Positions 1 through 7,022 of a DNA stretch of 8,398 nucleotides are shown piece by piece. How positions within the stretch are numbered: position 1 is the first letter of the stretch; the number at the start of each line of letters is the position of its first letter. The translations under genes were made by a program, and so were the position numbers. The notes beneath the pieces are model-generated. The model saw nothing but the letters and a program-made list of their open reading frames with translations. It made no database searches and was not told where the DNA came from. Source of the stretch: Flammeovirgaceae bacterium (lineage in GTDB: Bacteria; Bacteroidota; Bacteroidia; Cytophagales; Cyclobacteriaceae); assembly GCA_947457025.1 (NCBI GenBank), contig CANGUI010000067.1, forward strand, positions 1 to 8,398, read 5' to 3'.

Positions 1-1076
1 CGGTCACCCAACTGACCACCAATTATTTTGTTGCCGATGTGAGCGGCCCTGTGGCGGCTTCCATTCTGGAGTTTCTCTTGCTTTCGGAATTTGAACAGCA
101 AAACATAACGGCAGATTTCGAATATGGCATCTACGACTGTAAAACGCAGTGTATGCTTGGCGGCAATTACATCTCACCCAATAAAAATATCAAGCAGGCA
201 AGTGTTGCAACACTGCCGGTGGTGCAGTCGGAGACCTCCTACTTTGGCGTTCTGTTTCCCCATCTGGAAGCCAACCTGCTGGCCCAATTGGGCATTATGA
301 CGTTTTCTTCCGTTGTGTTGCTCGTGGTCATCGCCTTCTTCATTTACACCCTGCTCGTGATTCTGAAGCAGCGCCGCCTCTCGGAAGTGCAGCGCGATTT
401 CATCAACAATATGACGCATGAGTTCAAAACACCCATTTCCACGATTGCACTTTCCTCGGAGGTGCTCACTGGTGCAGACATCGCCCGGAATCCCGAGCGC
501 CTCAAACAGTACGCCTCCATCATCCAACAGGAAAGCAACCGGTTGCAGCAGCAGATTGATCGAGTGTTGCAGATGGCCCGGTTAGACCGCGATCAGGTGC
601 AGCTGGTAAAAGAACCCGTATCCGTGCACCGCCTTCTTCGGGAAGCTGTCGATTCCCTTACGTTAACCATGCACGAACGCGGTGGCTCCTTCACGCTGGA
701 GTTAGCCGCTGATAACGACACCGTGCTGGCCGATCCGCTCCATCTCGGCAATGTGTTTTTCAATCTGCTGGACAACGCCATCAAGTATACCCGCGAGAGA
801 CCACTCGTGACCATTCGAACGGAAAGCCATTCCTACAAGGTGATTATCAGCGTAACAGACAACGGCATCGGTATTGCCAGAGAAAATCACCAGCAGGTTT
901 TCGATCGTTTTTTCCGGGTACCCACAGGAAACCGGCACGACGTGAAGGGCTTTGGTCTGGGCTTGCACTATGTGCGGCAAATGGTATTGAAACACGAAGG
1001 TCAGATTACCCTGCAGAGTGAAGTCAACCGCGGTTCCACATTTACCATCACCCTACCCGTACTCCGACAGCCATGA
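1..1076 (+). CDS. Membrane sensor histidine kinase (5' end outside window)
   Basis: The reading frame is open from the left edge (first whole codon at 3), so the N-terminus and probably a first membrane helix are missing; the GTG at 39 is not a credible start. The visible protein begins in an extracytoplasmic sensor region containing EYGIYDCKTQC. A hydrophobic helix follows (about 290-370), then a HisKA domain with phosphoacceptor His in NNMTHEFKTP (His codon 417-419). The HATPase_c domain shows the N box (NLLDNAIKY), G1 box (DNGIGI), F box (FDRFFR) and G2 box (GFGLGL). All catalytic boxes are present, so it should be an active kinase that autophosphorylates and passes phosphate to the regulator encoded next. 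Its stop overlaps the next start as ATGA, implying translational coupling. The signal sensed cannot be read from the sequence. The class is certain. Confidence 0.95.
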   Translation, partial: VTQLTTNYFVADVSGPVAASILEFLLLSEFEQQNITADFEYGIYDCKTQCMLGGNYISPNKNIKQASVATLPVVQSETSYFGVLFPHLEANLLAQLGIMTFSSVVLLVVIAFFIYTLLVILKQRRLSEVQRDFINNMTHEFKTPISTIALSSEVLTGADIARNPERLKQYASIIQQESNRLQQQIDRVLQMARLDRDQVQLVKEPVSVHRLLREAVDSLTLTMHERGGSFTLELAADNDTVLADPLHLGNVFFNLLDNAIKYTRERPLVTIRTESHSYKVIISVTDNGIGIARENHQQVFDRFFRVPTGNRHDVKGFGLGLHYVRQMVLKHEGQITLQSEVNRGSTFTITLPVLRQP

Positions 1077-1750
1077 GTGCGCACATCCTGCTGGTAGAAG
1101 ATGATCCAAATCTGGGATTTGTAATCAAGGACAACCTGGAGGTCCGGGGCTATGCAGTAACGCTATGTGCCGACGGCGAGGCAGGAACGACCACATTCCG
1201 GCAACGGCCTTTTGATGCGTGTATTCTGGATGTGATGATGCCGAAGAAGGACGGATTCGCACTGGCGCAAAGCATCCGCGAGGCCAATCAGCAGGTGCCC
1301 ATACTTTTCATCACTGCCAAATCTATGCTGTCCGACAAACGCGATGGATTTACCGCCGGTGGCGATGATTATCTGGTGAAGCCGTTTTCGATAGACGAAT
1401 TATGCATGCGCCTCGAGGTGTTTTTGCGCCGTACCCGGGAAACAAATCGAACAGTTTACGGTCTGGGCGACTATTCGTTCGATGCCGTTAATCTGGAACT
1501 CACCCACCCGAGGGGTAAAAAATCACTCACCCCCAAAGAAGCCGATGTGTTGCGCTTGCTCTGTGCCCACCCCAACCAGGTGTTGAAGCGGGAGGATATC
1601 CTCAGGCGGGTATGGGGTGATGATGATTATTTTATGGGCCGGAGCATGGATGTTTTTATCAGTCGGCTACGAAAATATTTACGTGAAGACCCACGCGTAC
1701 AGATTCAAAACCACCACGGAGTGGGCTTCAAACTTCAGGTTAGAAACTAA
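1073..1750 (+). CDS. OmpR/PhoB-type two-component response regulator
   Basis: This 225-residue protein has the usual size of an OmpR-family regulator. The receiver domain covers about residues 1-120, with acidic pocket residues Asp10 and Asp11, phosphoacceptor Asp53 in ILDVMMPKKDG, Thr81 and Lys103 (LVKPFS). A C-terminal winged-helix DNA-binding domain spans about 130-222, with a recognition helix around DVFISRLRKYL and the closing wing HHGVGFK. The start is the ATG inside the ATGA overlap with the kinase gene, so the two form a kinase-then-regulator operon and are almost certainly cognate partners. Phosphorylation should promote dimerisation and DNA binding. Target genes are unknown; nothing in the neighbouring promoters identifies a binding site. 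Confidence 0.96.
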   Translation: MSAHILLVEDDPNLGFVIKDNLEVRGYAVTLCADGEAGTTTFRQRPFDACILDVMMPKKDGFALAQSIREANQQVPILFITAKSMLSDKRDGFTAGGDDYLVKPFSIDELCMRLEVFLRRTRETNRTVYGLGDYSFDAVNLELTHPRGKKSLTPKEADVLRLLCAHPNQVLKREDILRRVWGDDDYFMGRSMDVFISRLRKYLREDPRVQIQNHHGVGFKLQVRN

Positions 1751-1782
1751 AAACCGCCTCTTTGCTACTCGCAGGGCGGTTT
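1751..1782 (+). terminator. Hairpin after the two-component operon
   Basis: An 8-bp perfect inverted repeat (AAACCGCC at 1751-1758, GGCGGTTT at 1775-1782) encloses a 16-nt loop and begins immediately after the regulator stop codon. The right arm ends in only three Ts and no further T-run follows, so as an intrinsic terminator it is weak. Its position directly after the last operon gene is the main argument for it. It could instead be an mRNA 3'-end stabilising stem. Confidence 0.5.
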
Positions 1783-1847
1783 GATGTGGTTGTCCGGCGG
1801 CTCCGCGAAAACCAGCCAACGGGCATGTGTTTCGGGCACCGGCTTGC

Positions 1848-1855
1848 TACCTTTA
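1848..1855 (+). promoter_or_regulatory. Bacteroidota -7 box (TACCTTTA) at prenyltransferase start
   Basis: TACCTTTA matches the Bacteroidota -7 consensus TAnnTTTG at all but the last base and lies 4 nt before the ATG at 1860. The same arrangement, TACCTTT plus one base plus 4 nt plus ATG, recurs at 7177-7191. A -33 TTTG-like element is not clear; TGTG at 1826-1829 is the nearest candidate. If the box is used, transcription would start at or next to the ATG, giving a leaderless or nearly leaderless mRNA. The match is seen; promoter function is inferred. Confidence 0.45.
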
Positions 1856-1859
1856 CGCA

Positions 1860-2723
1860 ATGAAAGGGCGAACACATTTTTCATTCCGTGATCTTTTCCG
1901 ACTTACCCGGTTCTGGAACCTGCTGATTGTTGCCCTCACCCAGCTTGCGTGTGCTCTTTTTTTAATACCGGATTTCCGGTGGAATGACCTCCACTTCTGG
2001 ATGCTCCTGATTTCCACCACGGCCATCGCAGCTGCCGGCTATATCATCAACGATTATTACGATATCAAAATCGACCTCATCAATAAACCGGGCCGCGTGG
2101 TGGTGGGCAAGAGTATCACCCGCCGGTATGCGCTGCTGCTGCACAGCGGGTTGAATTTTCTTGCCATCGCAGTGGGGTTTATCCTTCGCTGGGAAATCGG
2201 ACTCATTTACGTTATCTCCGCATTTCTGCTGTGGCTCTATTCAAATCAGCTGAAGCGTAAACCCCTGGTGGGCAACCTCACGGTGGCCATGCTCACGGCC
2301 ATGTGCGTAGAATTGGTAAATGTGTTTTATCAGGAGCAGGTGCACCTCGTGACAATCTATGCCGTCTTTGCATTCTTTATGACGCTGGTGCGCGAGATCA
2401 TCAAAGACATGGAAGATTGGCGAGGCGATGCCACCTTCGGATGTCAGACACTCCCGATACTTTGGGGCCTTCGCAAAACAAAGCTGTTTGTTTTTGGTGT
2501 GCTGGTTGTTTTTTTGGTGACCGTGCTGGTCGTCAACCACCTTTTTTCGAATCTGCCGGACATCTACTTTCTGGTATTTTTGTTCTTTCCCGTGAGTTTA
2601 CTGGGTATGCGCCTGCAGCGGGCGGATACTGTTTCTGATTTTCGGAGGCTTAGCAGGTTATGCAAAATTATCATGATTCTCGGCATTTTGTCGATGGTGC
2701 TGGTTAGAGAGCCTTTACCATAG
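1860..2723 (+). CDS. UbiA-family membrane prenyltransferase
   Basis: This 287-residue integral membrane protein has about eight or nine hydrophobic helices and both aspartate-rich motifs of the UbiA superfamily. They are NDYYDIKID (Asn64, Asp65, Asp68, Asp72) and DMEDWRGD (Asp183, Asp186, Asp190). These bind Mg2+ and prenyl diphosphate for transfer of the prenyl chain to an acceptor. Proteins of this style in Bacteroidota are usually named geranylgeranylglycerol-phosphate geranylgeranyltransferase-like. The acceptor could equally be a quinone precursor or another ring, and the sequence alone does not decide. I start at 1860 because it begins the conserved polar-then-hydrophobic N-terminus and has a promoter box directly before it; an upstream in-frame ATG at 1827 would add 11 unlikely residues and place the promoter box inside the gene. 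It is monocistronic, with a terminator behind it. Confidence 0.9.
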   Translation: MKGRTHFSFRDLFRLTRFWNLLIVALTQLACALFLIPDFRWNDLHFWMLLISTTAIAAAGYIINDYYDIKIDLINKPGRVVVGKSITRRYALLLHSGLNFLAIAVGFILRWEIGLIYVISAFLLWLYSNQLKRKPLVGNLTVAMLTAMCVELVNVFYQEQVHLVTIYAVFAFFMTLVREIIKDMEDWRGDATFGCQTLPILWGLRKTKLFVFGVLVVFLVTVLVVNHLFSNLPDIYFLVFLFFPVSLLGMRLQRADTVSDFRRLSRLCKIIMILGILSMVLVREPLP

Positions 2724-2754
2724 AAGTCGCTTCGAAAAAAATTTGAAACCTCAT

Positions 2755-2790
2755 GCCGGGGCAGGAAAAACCCCGGCCGCCCTCTTTTTT
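2755..2790 (+). terminator. Intrinsic terminator after the prenyltransferase gene
   Basis: A perfect 7-bp GC stem (GCCGGGG at 2755-2761 with CCCCGGC at 2771-2777) closes a 9-nt loop and is followed, after 7 nt, by six Ts at 2785-2790. It lies 31 nt after the prenyltransferase stop codon. The gap between stem and T-run is longer than ideal, but the structure is otherwise typical. It also shows that an in-frame ATG at 2753 cannot be the purN start. Confidence 0.65.
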
Positions 2791-2811
2791 CGCTCGGCAA
2801 GACAAATTACT

Positions 2812-2819
2812 TCACTTTG
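2812..2819 (+). promoter_or_regulatory. Possible -7 box for purN (TCACTTTG)
   Basis: TCACTTTG differs from TAnnTTTG at one defined base and lies just beyond the upstream terminator, 50 nt before the purN ATG at 2870. No convincing -33 element is visible. A second partial match, GTTATTTG at 2855-2862, sits closer to the start. One of the two probably drives purN, but the choice is open. Confidence 0.25.
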
Positions 2820-2869
2820 TATGCAATCAGGTAGCTTATTTGAGACGGCTTCCGGTTATTTGCCACCTC

Positions 2870-3460
2870 ATGAAACCGTACCAACTGGCCATTTTTTCAT
2901 CCGGCAGCGGCACCAATGCCGAAGCTATTATCCGGTACTTTCAGGAACATCCAACCGTTGCCGTACGGGCTATTTTTTCCAATAACCCCGAGGCATTTGC
3001 TTTAAGGCGGGCAGAAACGTTTCAGCTGGAAGCTCGGGTATTTAACCGCCAGCAGTTCCTCGAACCCGCTTTTGGCGAGCACCTTGCAGCCGAAGGATTT
3101 ACTCACCTGGTGCTGGCCGGATTTCTATGGCTCCTGCCACCGACCTTGTTGCGGGTGTTTCCCCACCACATCGTGAACATTCATCCATCCCTCTTACCAA
3201 AATTCGGTGGACAAGGTATGTATGGAATGCGGGTACACGAAGCTGTGAGGAAATCGGGCGACAGCCAGACGGGCATCACCATTCATGAAGTTAACGAACA
3301 GTATGATGCCGGTAAGATTCTTTTCCAAGCCCGTTGTGCGGTGTTGCCCGGCGATCAACCCGAAGACATCGCCCGCAGGGTGCACACCCTGGAGCATCGG
3401 TATTATCCTCGCGTAATTGAACAGTGGGTGTTGCAGGTGCCTGTAACCCCATCGGCTTAA
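2870..3460 (+). CDS. purN: Phosphoribosylglycinamide formyltransferase (GART)
   Basis: PurN transfers the formyl group of 10-formyltetrahydrofolate to glycinamide ribonucleotide, the third step of purine synthesis, in the cytoplasm. The 196-residue protein starts with the nucleotide phosphate-binding segment FSSGSGTNAEAI. It carries the catalytic set Asn103 and His105 in VNIHPSLLPKF and Asp146 in EQYDAGKI, corresponding to Asn106, His108 and Asp144 of the E. coli enzyme. MYGMRVHEAV and TGITIHEVN are also typical of the family. The start at 2870 gives the normal family N-terminus; the frame runs open back to an ATG at 2753, but that extension crosses the terminator and has no family resemblance. 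It stands alone rather than in a pur operon, and its TAA overlaps the stop of the convergent gene. Confidence 0.93.
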   Translation: MKPYQLAIFSSGSGTNAEAIIRYFQEHPTVAVRAIFSNNPEAFALRRAETFQLEARVFNRQQFLEPAFGEHLAAEGFTHLVLAGFLWLLPPTLLRVFPHHIVNIHPSLLPKFGGQGMYGMRVHEAVRKSGDSQTGITIHEVNEQYDAGKILFQARCAVLPGDQPEDIARRVHTLEHRYYPRVIEQWVLQVPVTPSA

Positions 3461-4164
3461 AGCCCGAGCCGCTCACGCTGCGTCCAGATTTCATCAATGG
3501 GGTCGCCCTTGCTGCTCTTGCCCTGATGGCGCCAGTTCCCCTCTGGCAATGAGTAGAGGAAAGAAAGTTGCATCCCCACGCGCGTGCTATCGCGCGAGAA
3601 GAACTCGATAGTTTCCGTATACCGGCCGTTTTCGGTGGCATAGGTGCCGCCTCCGGTACCGAAAAATTCGTTGGTTTCGCTGTTGTAAGCAATCCACTGA
3701 AACCGTGTTCCGGAGAGAATCTTCATGGTCTTGCGTGCCCCCGATGTTATTGTTTGTACACCCTTTTCGGTTGTACGGCCGGTGATCAGCCAGGCGCCGG
3801 CAAGTGCCCCCGGAGTTCCTGCATCGATCAGCTGAAACTCTTGAAGATTACCGGCCCCGTCATCCAACGTTAGCGTGCCCTTGCCGAAGTGGAATTTCCA
3901 CAGGGCAGCGTGCCCCGTTTTCGCACCCGCAGTGTTGTATTCTGATTTCAGCACGAGTTGCTTCTCTTCTGCCCGCCACGTGCCGCCTTCCGTGCTCAGG
4001 AATTTTCTTGCCTCGCGATTGTATACAGCGAGACTGTAGTGTTGCGCAGCAAAAATCAGCACGGTTTCCTGCCCGCCGGCTGTGGTGCGCCACGCCCCCG
4101 TGATCGGCTGGGCGCCGGTGTAGAAACAGACAAAAAAAAGTGCAATTAGTGTTTTCAGTTTCAT
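3457..4164 (-). CDS. Secreted protein with two tandem lipocalin-like repeats
   Basis: This 235-residue protein begins with a signal peptide (KLK, then a hydrophobic stretch, cleavage probably after Ala18 in TGAQP), so it is exported. The mature part is two copies of one unit, about residues 21-110 and 121-230. Each opens with GAW, and both share the pattern YNxExxxFxxTxGGT (residues 48-62 and 160-174). The C-terminal unit is better conserved in style, with IEFFSRDSTRVG and SSKGDPIDEIW, and resembles the lipocalin-like 'membrane or secreted protein' families common in Bacteroidota. The first copy looks diverged. It follows the sensor gene by 5 nt, so it is very probably translated from the same transcript. 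A role in binding a small ligand in the periplasm is a guess from the fold type. No catalytic motif is seen. Confidence 0.85.
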   Translation of the reverse strand: MKLKTLIALFFVCFYTGAQPITGAWRTTAGGQETVLIFAAQHYSLAVYNREARKFLSTEGGTWRAEEKQLVLKSEYNTAGAKTGHAALWKFHFGKGTLTLDDGAGNLQEFQLIDAGTPGALAGAWLITGRTTEKGVQTITSGARKTMKILSGTRFQWIAYNSETNEFFGTGGGTYATENGRYTETIEFFSRDSTRVGMQLSFLYSLPEGNWRHQGKSSKGDPIDEIWTQRERLGL

Positions 4165-4169
4165 TTTAT

Positions 4170-5741
4170 CTAAGTGGATACGATCTCCTGCTCACCGGCT
4201 TCCAGAGTTCGGTTAATTTTGCGAATGATTTTATCCAGCTCTTCGCCGGAAACTTCGAGGTAATCCAGCGCCTGTTGTTCATCTTCTTTACTCAACCGCC
4301 CGGATATCAGCAGGGAAATCAATCCCTGAATTCGCGCTGAGGGGCCGCGGAGCAGGTGGGCATTGATGAAGGCGTATTCGCGCAGGCGCTCGTTTTGGTA
4401 AACCAGCCGTTCAGTACGTTCTATAACCCGCTTTTCTAACTGCTCGTTGATCTGTTGAATCTCGCTAGCGTAGGCCTTCAACTGATCGTGTTGCTCCATA
4501 ATCTTCACACCCTGCGCAATAATCTGTTCTTTGCCGGCCCTCCGATTGGCCGAAACGAACGCCAGGGATGTCATGTCGGCAAGCGACTTGGCAAATGCCC
4601 CATCCTCAGCCGACCAGTCGCGCGGCGCTTGTTGTTGTTCAAAACATAGCAACCCGTGGAAGTGCCCGTTCACGTAAAAAGGAACATCCAGCATGGAATG
4701 AATGTCCAGCGGAATCAGATACCCTTCTTTGAATTCGGACGTGGCGGCATTGGTGCGTGCATCGCAAACCGCGATGATGCCTTCACTTCGGATATGTAGA
4801 AAATATTGGGGATAATCCGCTGCATGCAACACGGCTCCCCTTTCAAATGTTTTTTCGTTCTGCCGGTAGAGTAGAGCGCACGTGATCCGGGATGGTTTTT
4901 CATCAAACACCCAAATGCTGGCGCGCGAAACCTGTATGCCATCGGTCGCAACCGTCAGAATCTCACGGATTGCCTCTTCCAGATATCCCTGCTGGATGGG
5001 TGTTGCTTTTACCAATTCCATCAGCAACAGGTTGTTGCGCTCCAGTTTCTGTTTGTTCATGCGTAGCTCGTGCTCGCGCTGTGAGATGATGTGTTGTGTG
5101 GCGCGCAACTCCTCAAGGTTCCGGCGCAACTCAATTTCAGAAGCGGTCAGCTGCCGGTTTGTTGCCTGAAATGCCTGACGCAGCCGCCGCTGCTGTGTGT
5201 CAAAAATCTGCGTAAACCAAAGTAGAAACACTAGTAGGCCCACGACCGCCGGCACACTGTACAGGTTGGTGAACGTGCTGGGGTAATGCGGCAGCGCGAG
5301 TTGCAGATAATCGGCCAGCCAAAATGCAAACACCTGCAGGGTTGTTAGCCCGAGCCAGATCCACGCCCACGGTCGGTTGATCAGTAGCAGCGCCACCAGC
5401 GGAACAAGCGGTAACCACGCCATAATCACCGAGTGTGTGCCGCCCGAAAAATAGATCAGCCCGAAAGTGGTAAGCCAGCATACCAACACCAGCAACTGGG
5501 CTGCGGGCCGGGTGGTGTCCGACTTGCGCAGCAACAAAACCACAAGGCCAAATAGCACCACATCGGACAACATCATGTAGCGCACTTCTACCAACCGGTT
5601 GATCAGCGTAAGCAGCAGGTAACAGAAGGCAAACAGGGCAGCAATAGCTGCGAAATGCACAATCAGGCGTGCCCTAATCCGCTCGCTTTCTTCAGCAAAC
5701 CTGGAGTGCAACCACAGATCAACGGATTTCCGGATCGCCAT
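4170..5741 (-). CDS. Membrane GAF sensor with HisKA-like end and no ATPase domain
   Basis: This 523-residue protein has about six hydrophobic helices (residues about 28-180), a coiled coil (about 182-240) and a GAF domain (about 245-398). A second coiled coil (about 415-450) and a HisKA-like two-helix region (about 450-515) follow. The latter contains NERLREYAFINAHLLRGPSARI, matching the variant H box (NAHxxRGP) of many Bacteroidota histidine kinases, with His462 as possible phosphoacceptor. The protein then ends; there are no N, G1, F or G2 boxes, and none appear in other frames downstream, because the next gene begins 5 nt later. It therefore cannot autophosphorylate alone. It might act as a dimerisation platform, be phosphorylated by another kinase, or be a natural family of truncated sensors. 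It follows hmgA by 22 nt, suggesting co-transcription. The GAF ligand is unknown. Confidence 0.85.
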   Translation of the reverse strand: MAIRKSVDLWLHSRFAEESERIRARLIVHFAAIAALFAFCYLLLTLINRLVEVRYMMLSDVVLFGLVVLLLRKSDTTRPAAQLLVLVCWLTTFGLIYFSGGTHSVIMAWLPLVPLVALLLINRPWAWIWLGLTTLQVFAFWLADYLQLALPHYPSTFTNLYSVPAVVGLLVFLLWFTQIFDTQQRRLRQAFQATNRQLTASEIELRRNLEELRATQHIISQREHELRMNKQKLERNNLLLMELVKATPIQQGYLEEAIREILTVATDGIQVSRASIWVFDEKPSRITCALLYRQNEKTFERGAVLHAADYPQYFLHIRSEGIIAVCDARTNAATSEFKEGYLIPLDIHSMLDVPFYVNGHFHGLLCFEQQQAPRDWSAEDGAFAKSLADMTSLAFVSANRRAGKEQIIAQGVKIMEQHDQLKAYASEIQQINEQLEKRVIERTERLVYQNERLREYAFINAHLLRGPSARIQGLISLLISGRLSKEDEQQALDYLEVSGEELDKIIRKINRTLEAGEQEIVST

Positions 5742-5763
5742 ACGGTAACGCCTTCAGCGTGGG

Positions 5764-6957
5764 TCAGGGGGTATTGATCTCGTGAAACGGCTCCCGGCCG
5801 CCGTCCGTCCAGCTGAACGGATAGTTCGCATCCAGAAACGCCAATGAGTCGGTCGTCAGGTGCAGCGGCCGAAAAGTATCAATCATCACGGCCAGTTCAT
5901 GGGTCTCTTTGGCACCAATACTTTTTTCTACCGTGCCCGGATGGGGCCCGTGCGGCAGACCGCCCGGGTGTAACGTAAACGAGCCGCGTTCAATACCTCT
6001 TCGGCTCATGAAGTTGCCCTCCGCATAGTAGAGTACTTCATCGCTATCAATGTTGCTGTGGTTGTAGGGAGCCGGAATAGCCAGCGGGTGATAGTCGAAC
6101 AGACGCGGAACAAACGAACAGATCACAAAATTGTGTGCCTGAAACGTTTGGTGCACCGGCGGTGGCTGGTGGATGCGGCCGGTAACGGGCTCAAAGTCAT
6201 GAATGGAAAAGGCATACGGCCACAGGAAACCATCCCACCCAATCAGGTCTAACGGACTGTGCTCGTACCAGTAGGGGTGCAGGTGTCCCTGCTTCTTGAT
6301 CTTGACCAGAAATTTTCCCCGGGAAGTGTCTGTCACCAATTCATGCGGCGGCCGGATGTCGCGCTCGCAGTAGGGCGAATGTTCGAGCAACTGCCCTAAG
6401 GCATTGCGGTAGCGCTTACCCGTTTCCACCGGGCTTGCCGATTCGATGATGAGCAGCCGCAAGGGCCCCGCATCAAATTCCAGTTTGTAAATCACAGTGC
6501 GCGGAATGACCACGTAGTCGCCCTTCCGAAAATTCAGTTTCCCAAACGGCGAGATCAGCGTTCCGCCGCCGTCATGTACAAACAGCACCTCATCGCCTTC
6601 CGCATTCTTGTAGAAGTAGGTCATCGCCCGTTCCGTCGGAGAGCAGATCGCAATCCTGCAATCAGCATTCTGCAGCAACACCTTTCGCGCACTCAGGTAA
6701 TCGGTGCCGGTTGTTGTTACCTGGGAAGTTTGTAGGTGTGTTTGGCGGAGTGCGTAATCGGGTACGGTCTCCGCACCGTATTTCACCGGTGTGTCCACCG
6801 CGGCAATACGGGTAGGTGCATGGATATGATACAGATTCGAGTAGATGCCATGAAATCCTTCCGAGCTTACCAATTCTTCTTTGTACAGCGAGCCATCCGG
6901 TTGCCGGAATTGCGTGTGGCGTTTGGGTGGAATGTTCCCTAAGCGGTAGTAGTACAT
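5764..6957 (-). CDS. hmgA: Homogentisate 1,2-dioxygenase
   Basis: The enzyme opens the ring of homogentisate with O2 to give 4-maleylacetoacetate, the central step of tyrosine and phenylalanine breakdown, in the cytoplasm using Fe(II). The 397-residue protein begins MYYYRLGNIPPKRHTQFR, the usual N-terminus of the family. The C-terminal cupin part carries DLIGWDG, PPPVHQTFQAHNFVICSF, PYNHSNIDSDE and LHPGGLPHGPHPG. Likely iron ligands are His300, Glu307 and His336, with His269 near the expected catalytic-base position. I chose the ATG at 6957. The frame extends to 7128, but that stretch is an unrelated, arginine-rich translation of the GC-rich intergenic element. No other homogentisate-pathway gene is visible. 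A signalling gene follows at 22 nt. The identification is strong from several long conserved blocks. Confidence 0.94.
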   Translation of the reverse strand: MYYYRLGNIPPKRHTQFRQPDGSLYKEELVSSEGFHGIYSNLYHIHAPTRIAAVDTPVKYGAETVPDYALRQTHLQTSQVTTTGTDYLSARKVLLQNADCRIAICSPTERAMTYFYKNAEGDEVLFVHDGGGTLISPFGKLNFRKGDYVVIPRTVIYKLEFDAGPLRLLIIESASPVETGKRYRNALGQLLEHSPYCERDIRPPHELVTDTSRGKFLVKIKKQGHLHPYWYEHSPLDLIGWDGFLWPYAFSIHDFEPVTGRIHQPPPVHQTFQAHNFVICSFVPRLFDYHPLAIPAPYNHSNIDSDEVLYYAEGNFMSRRGIERGSFTLHPGGLPHGPHPGTVEKSIGAKETHELAVMIDTFRPLHLTTDSLAFLDANYPFSWTDGGREPFHEINTP

Positions 6958-6963
6958 ACACAA

Positions 6964-6992
6964 GTAAAATAGACTGTCGGGCAAGGTACAAA
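6964..6992 (-). promoter_or_regulatory. Candidate promoter of the hmgA operon
   Basis: Read on the minus strand, TTTG (6992-6989), a 17-nt spacer and TATTTTAC (6971-6964) approximate the Bacteroidota pattern TTG, 17-23 nt, TAnnTTTG. The ATG follows 6 nt later. The last two bases of the -7 box do not match. If used, the mRNA would have almost no leader, as also suggested for two other genes in this window. No operator-like repeat was seen beside it. Confidence 0.35.
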
Positions 6993-7022
6993 AAAATCGG
7001 TGGGGTTGATAAGTCACCATTC

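Noticed and set aside
2303..2638. Alternative frame of 111 codons inside the prenyltransferase gene
   Set aside because: It lies wholly within a gene with both catalytic Asp motifs, and its translation is composition-driven.
2753..2869. Longer purN start
   Set aside because: The extension begins inside the preceding terminator stem and adds 39 residues absent from the family.
3450..3475. GGCTT/AAGCC inverted repeat at the convergent junction as a bidirectional terminator
   Set aside because: The two arms are separated by a single base, so no hairpin loop can form, and there is no T-run on either strand.
3568..3873. Plus-strand open frames opposite the duplicated secreted protein (also 3804-4103)
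   Set aside because: They are antisense shadows of a gene with a signal peptide and a recognisable repeat; their translations show no domain.
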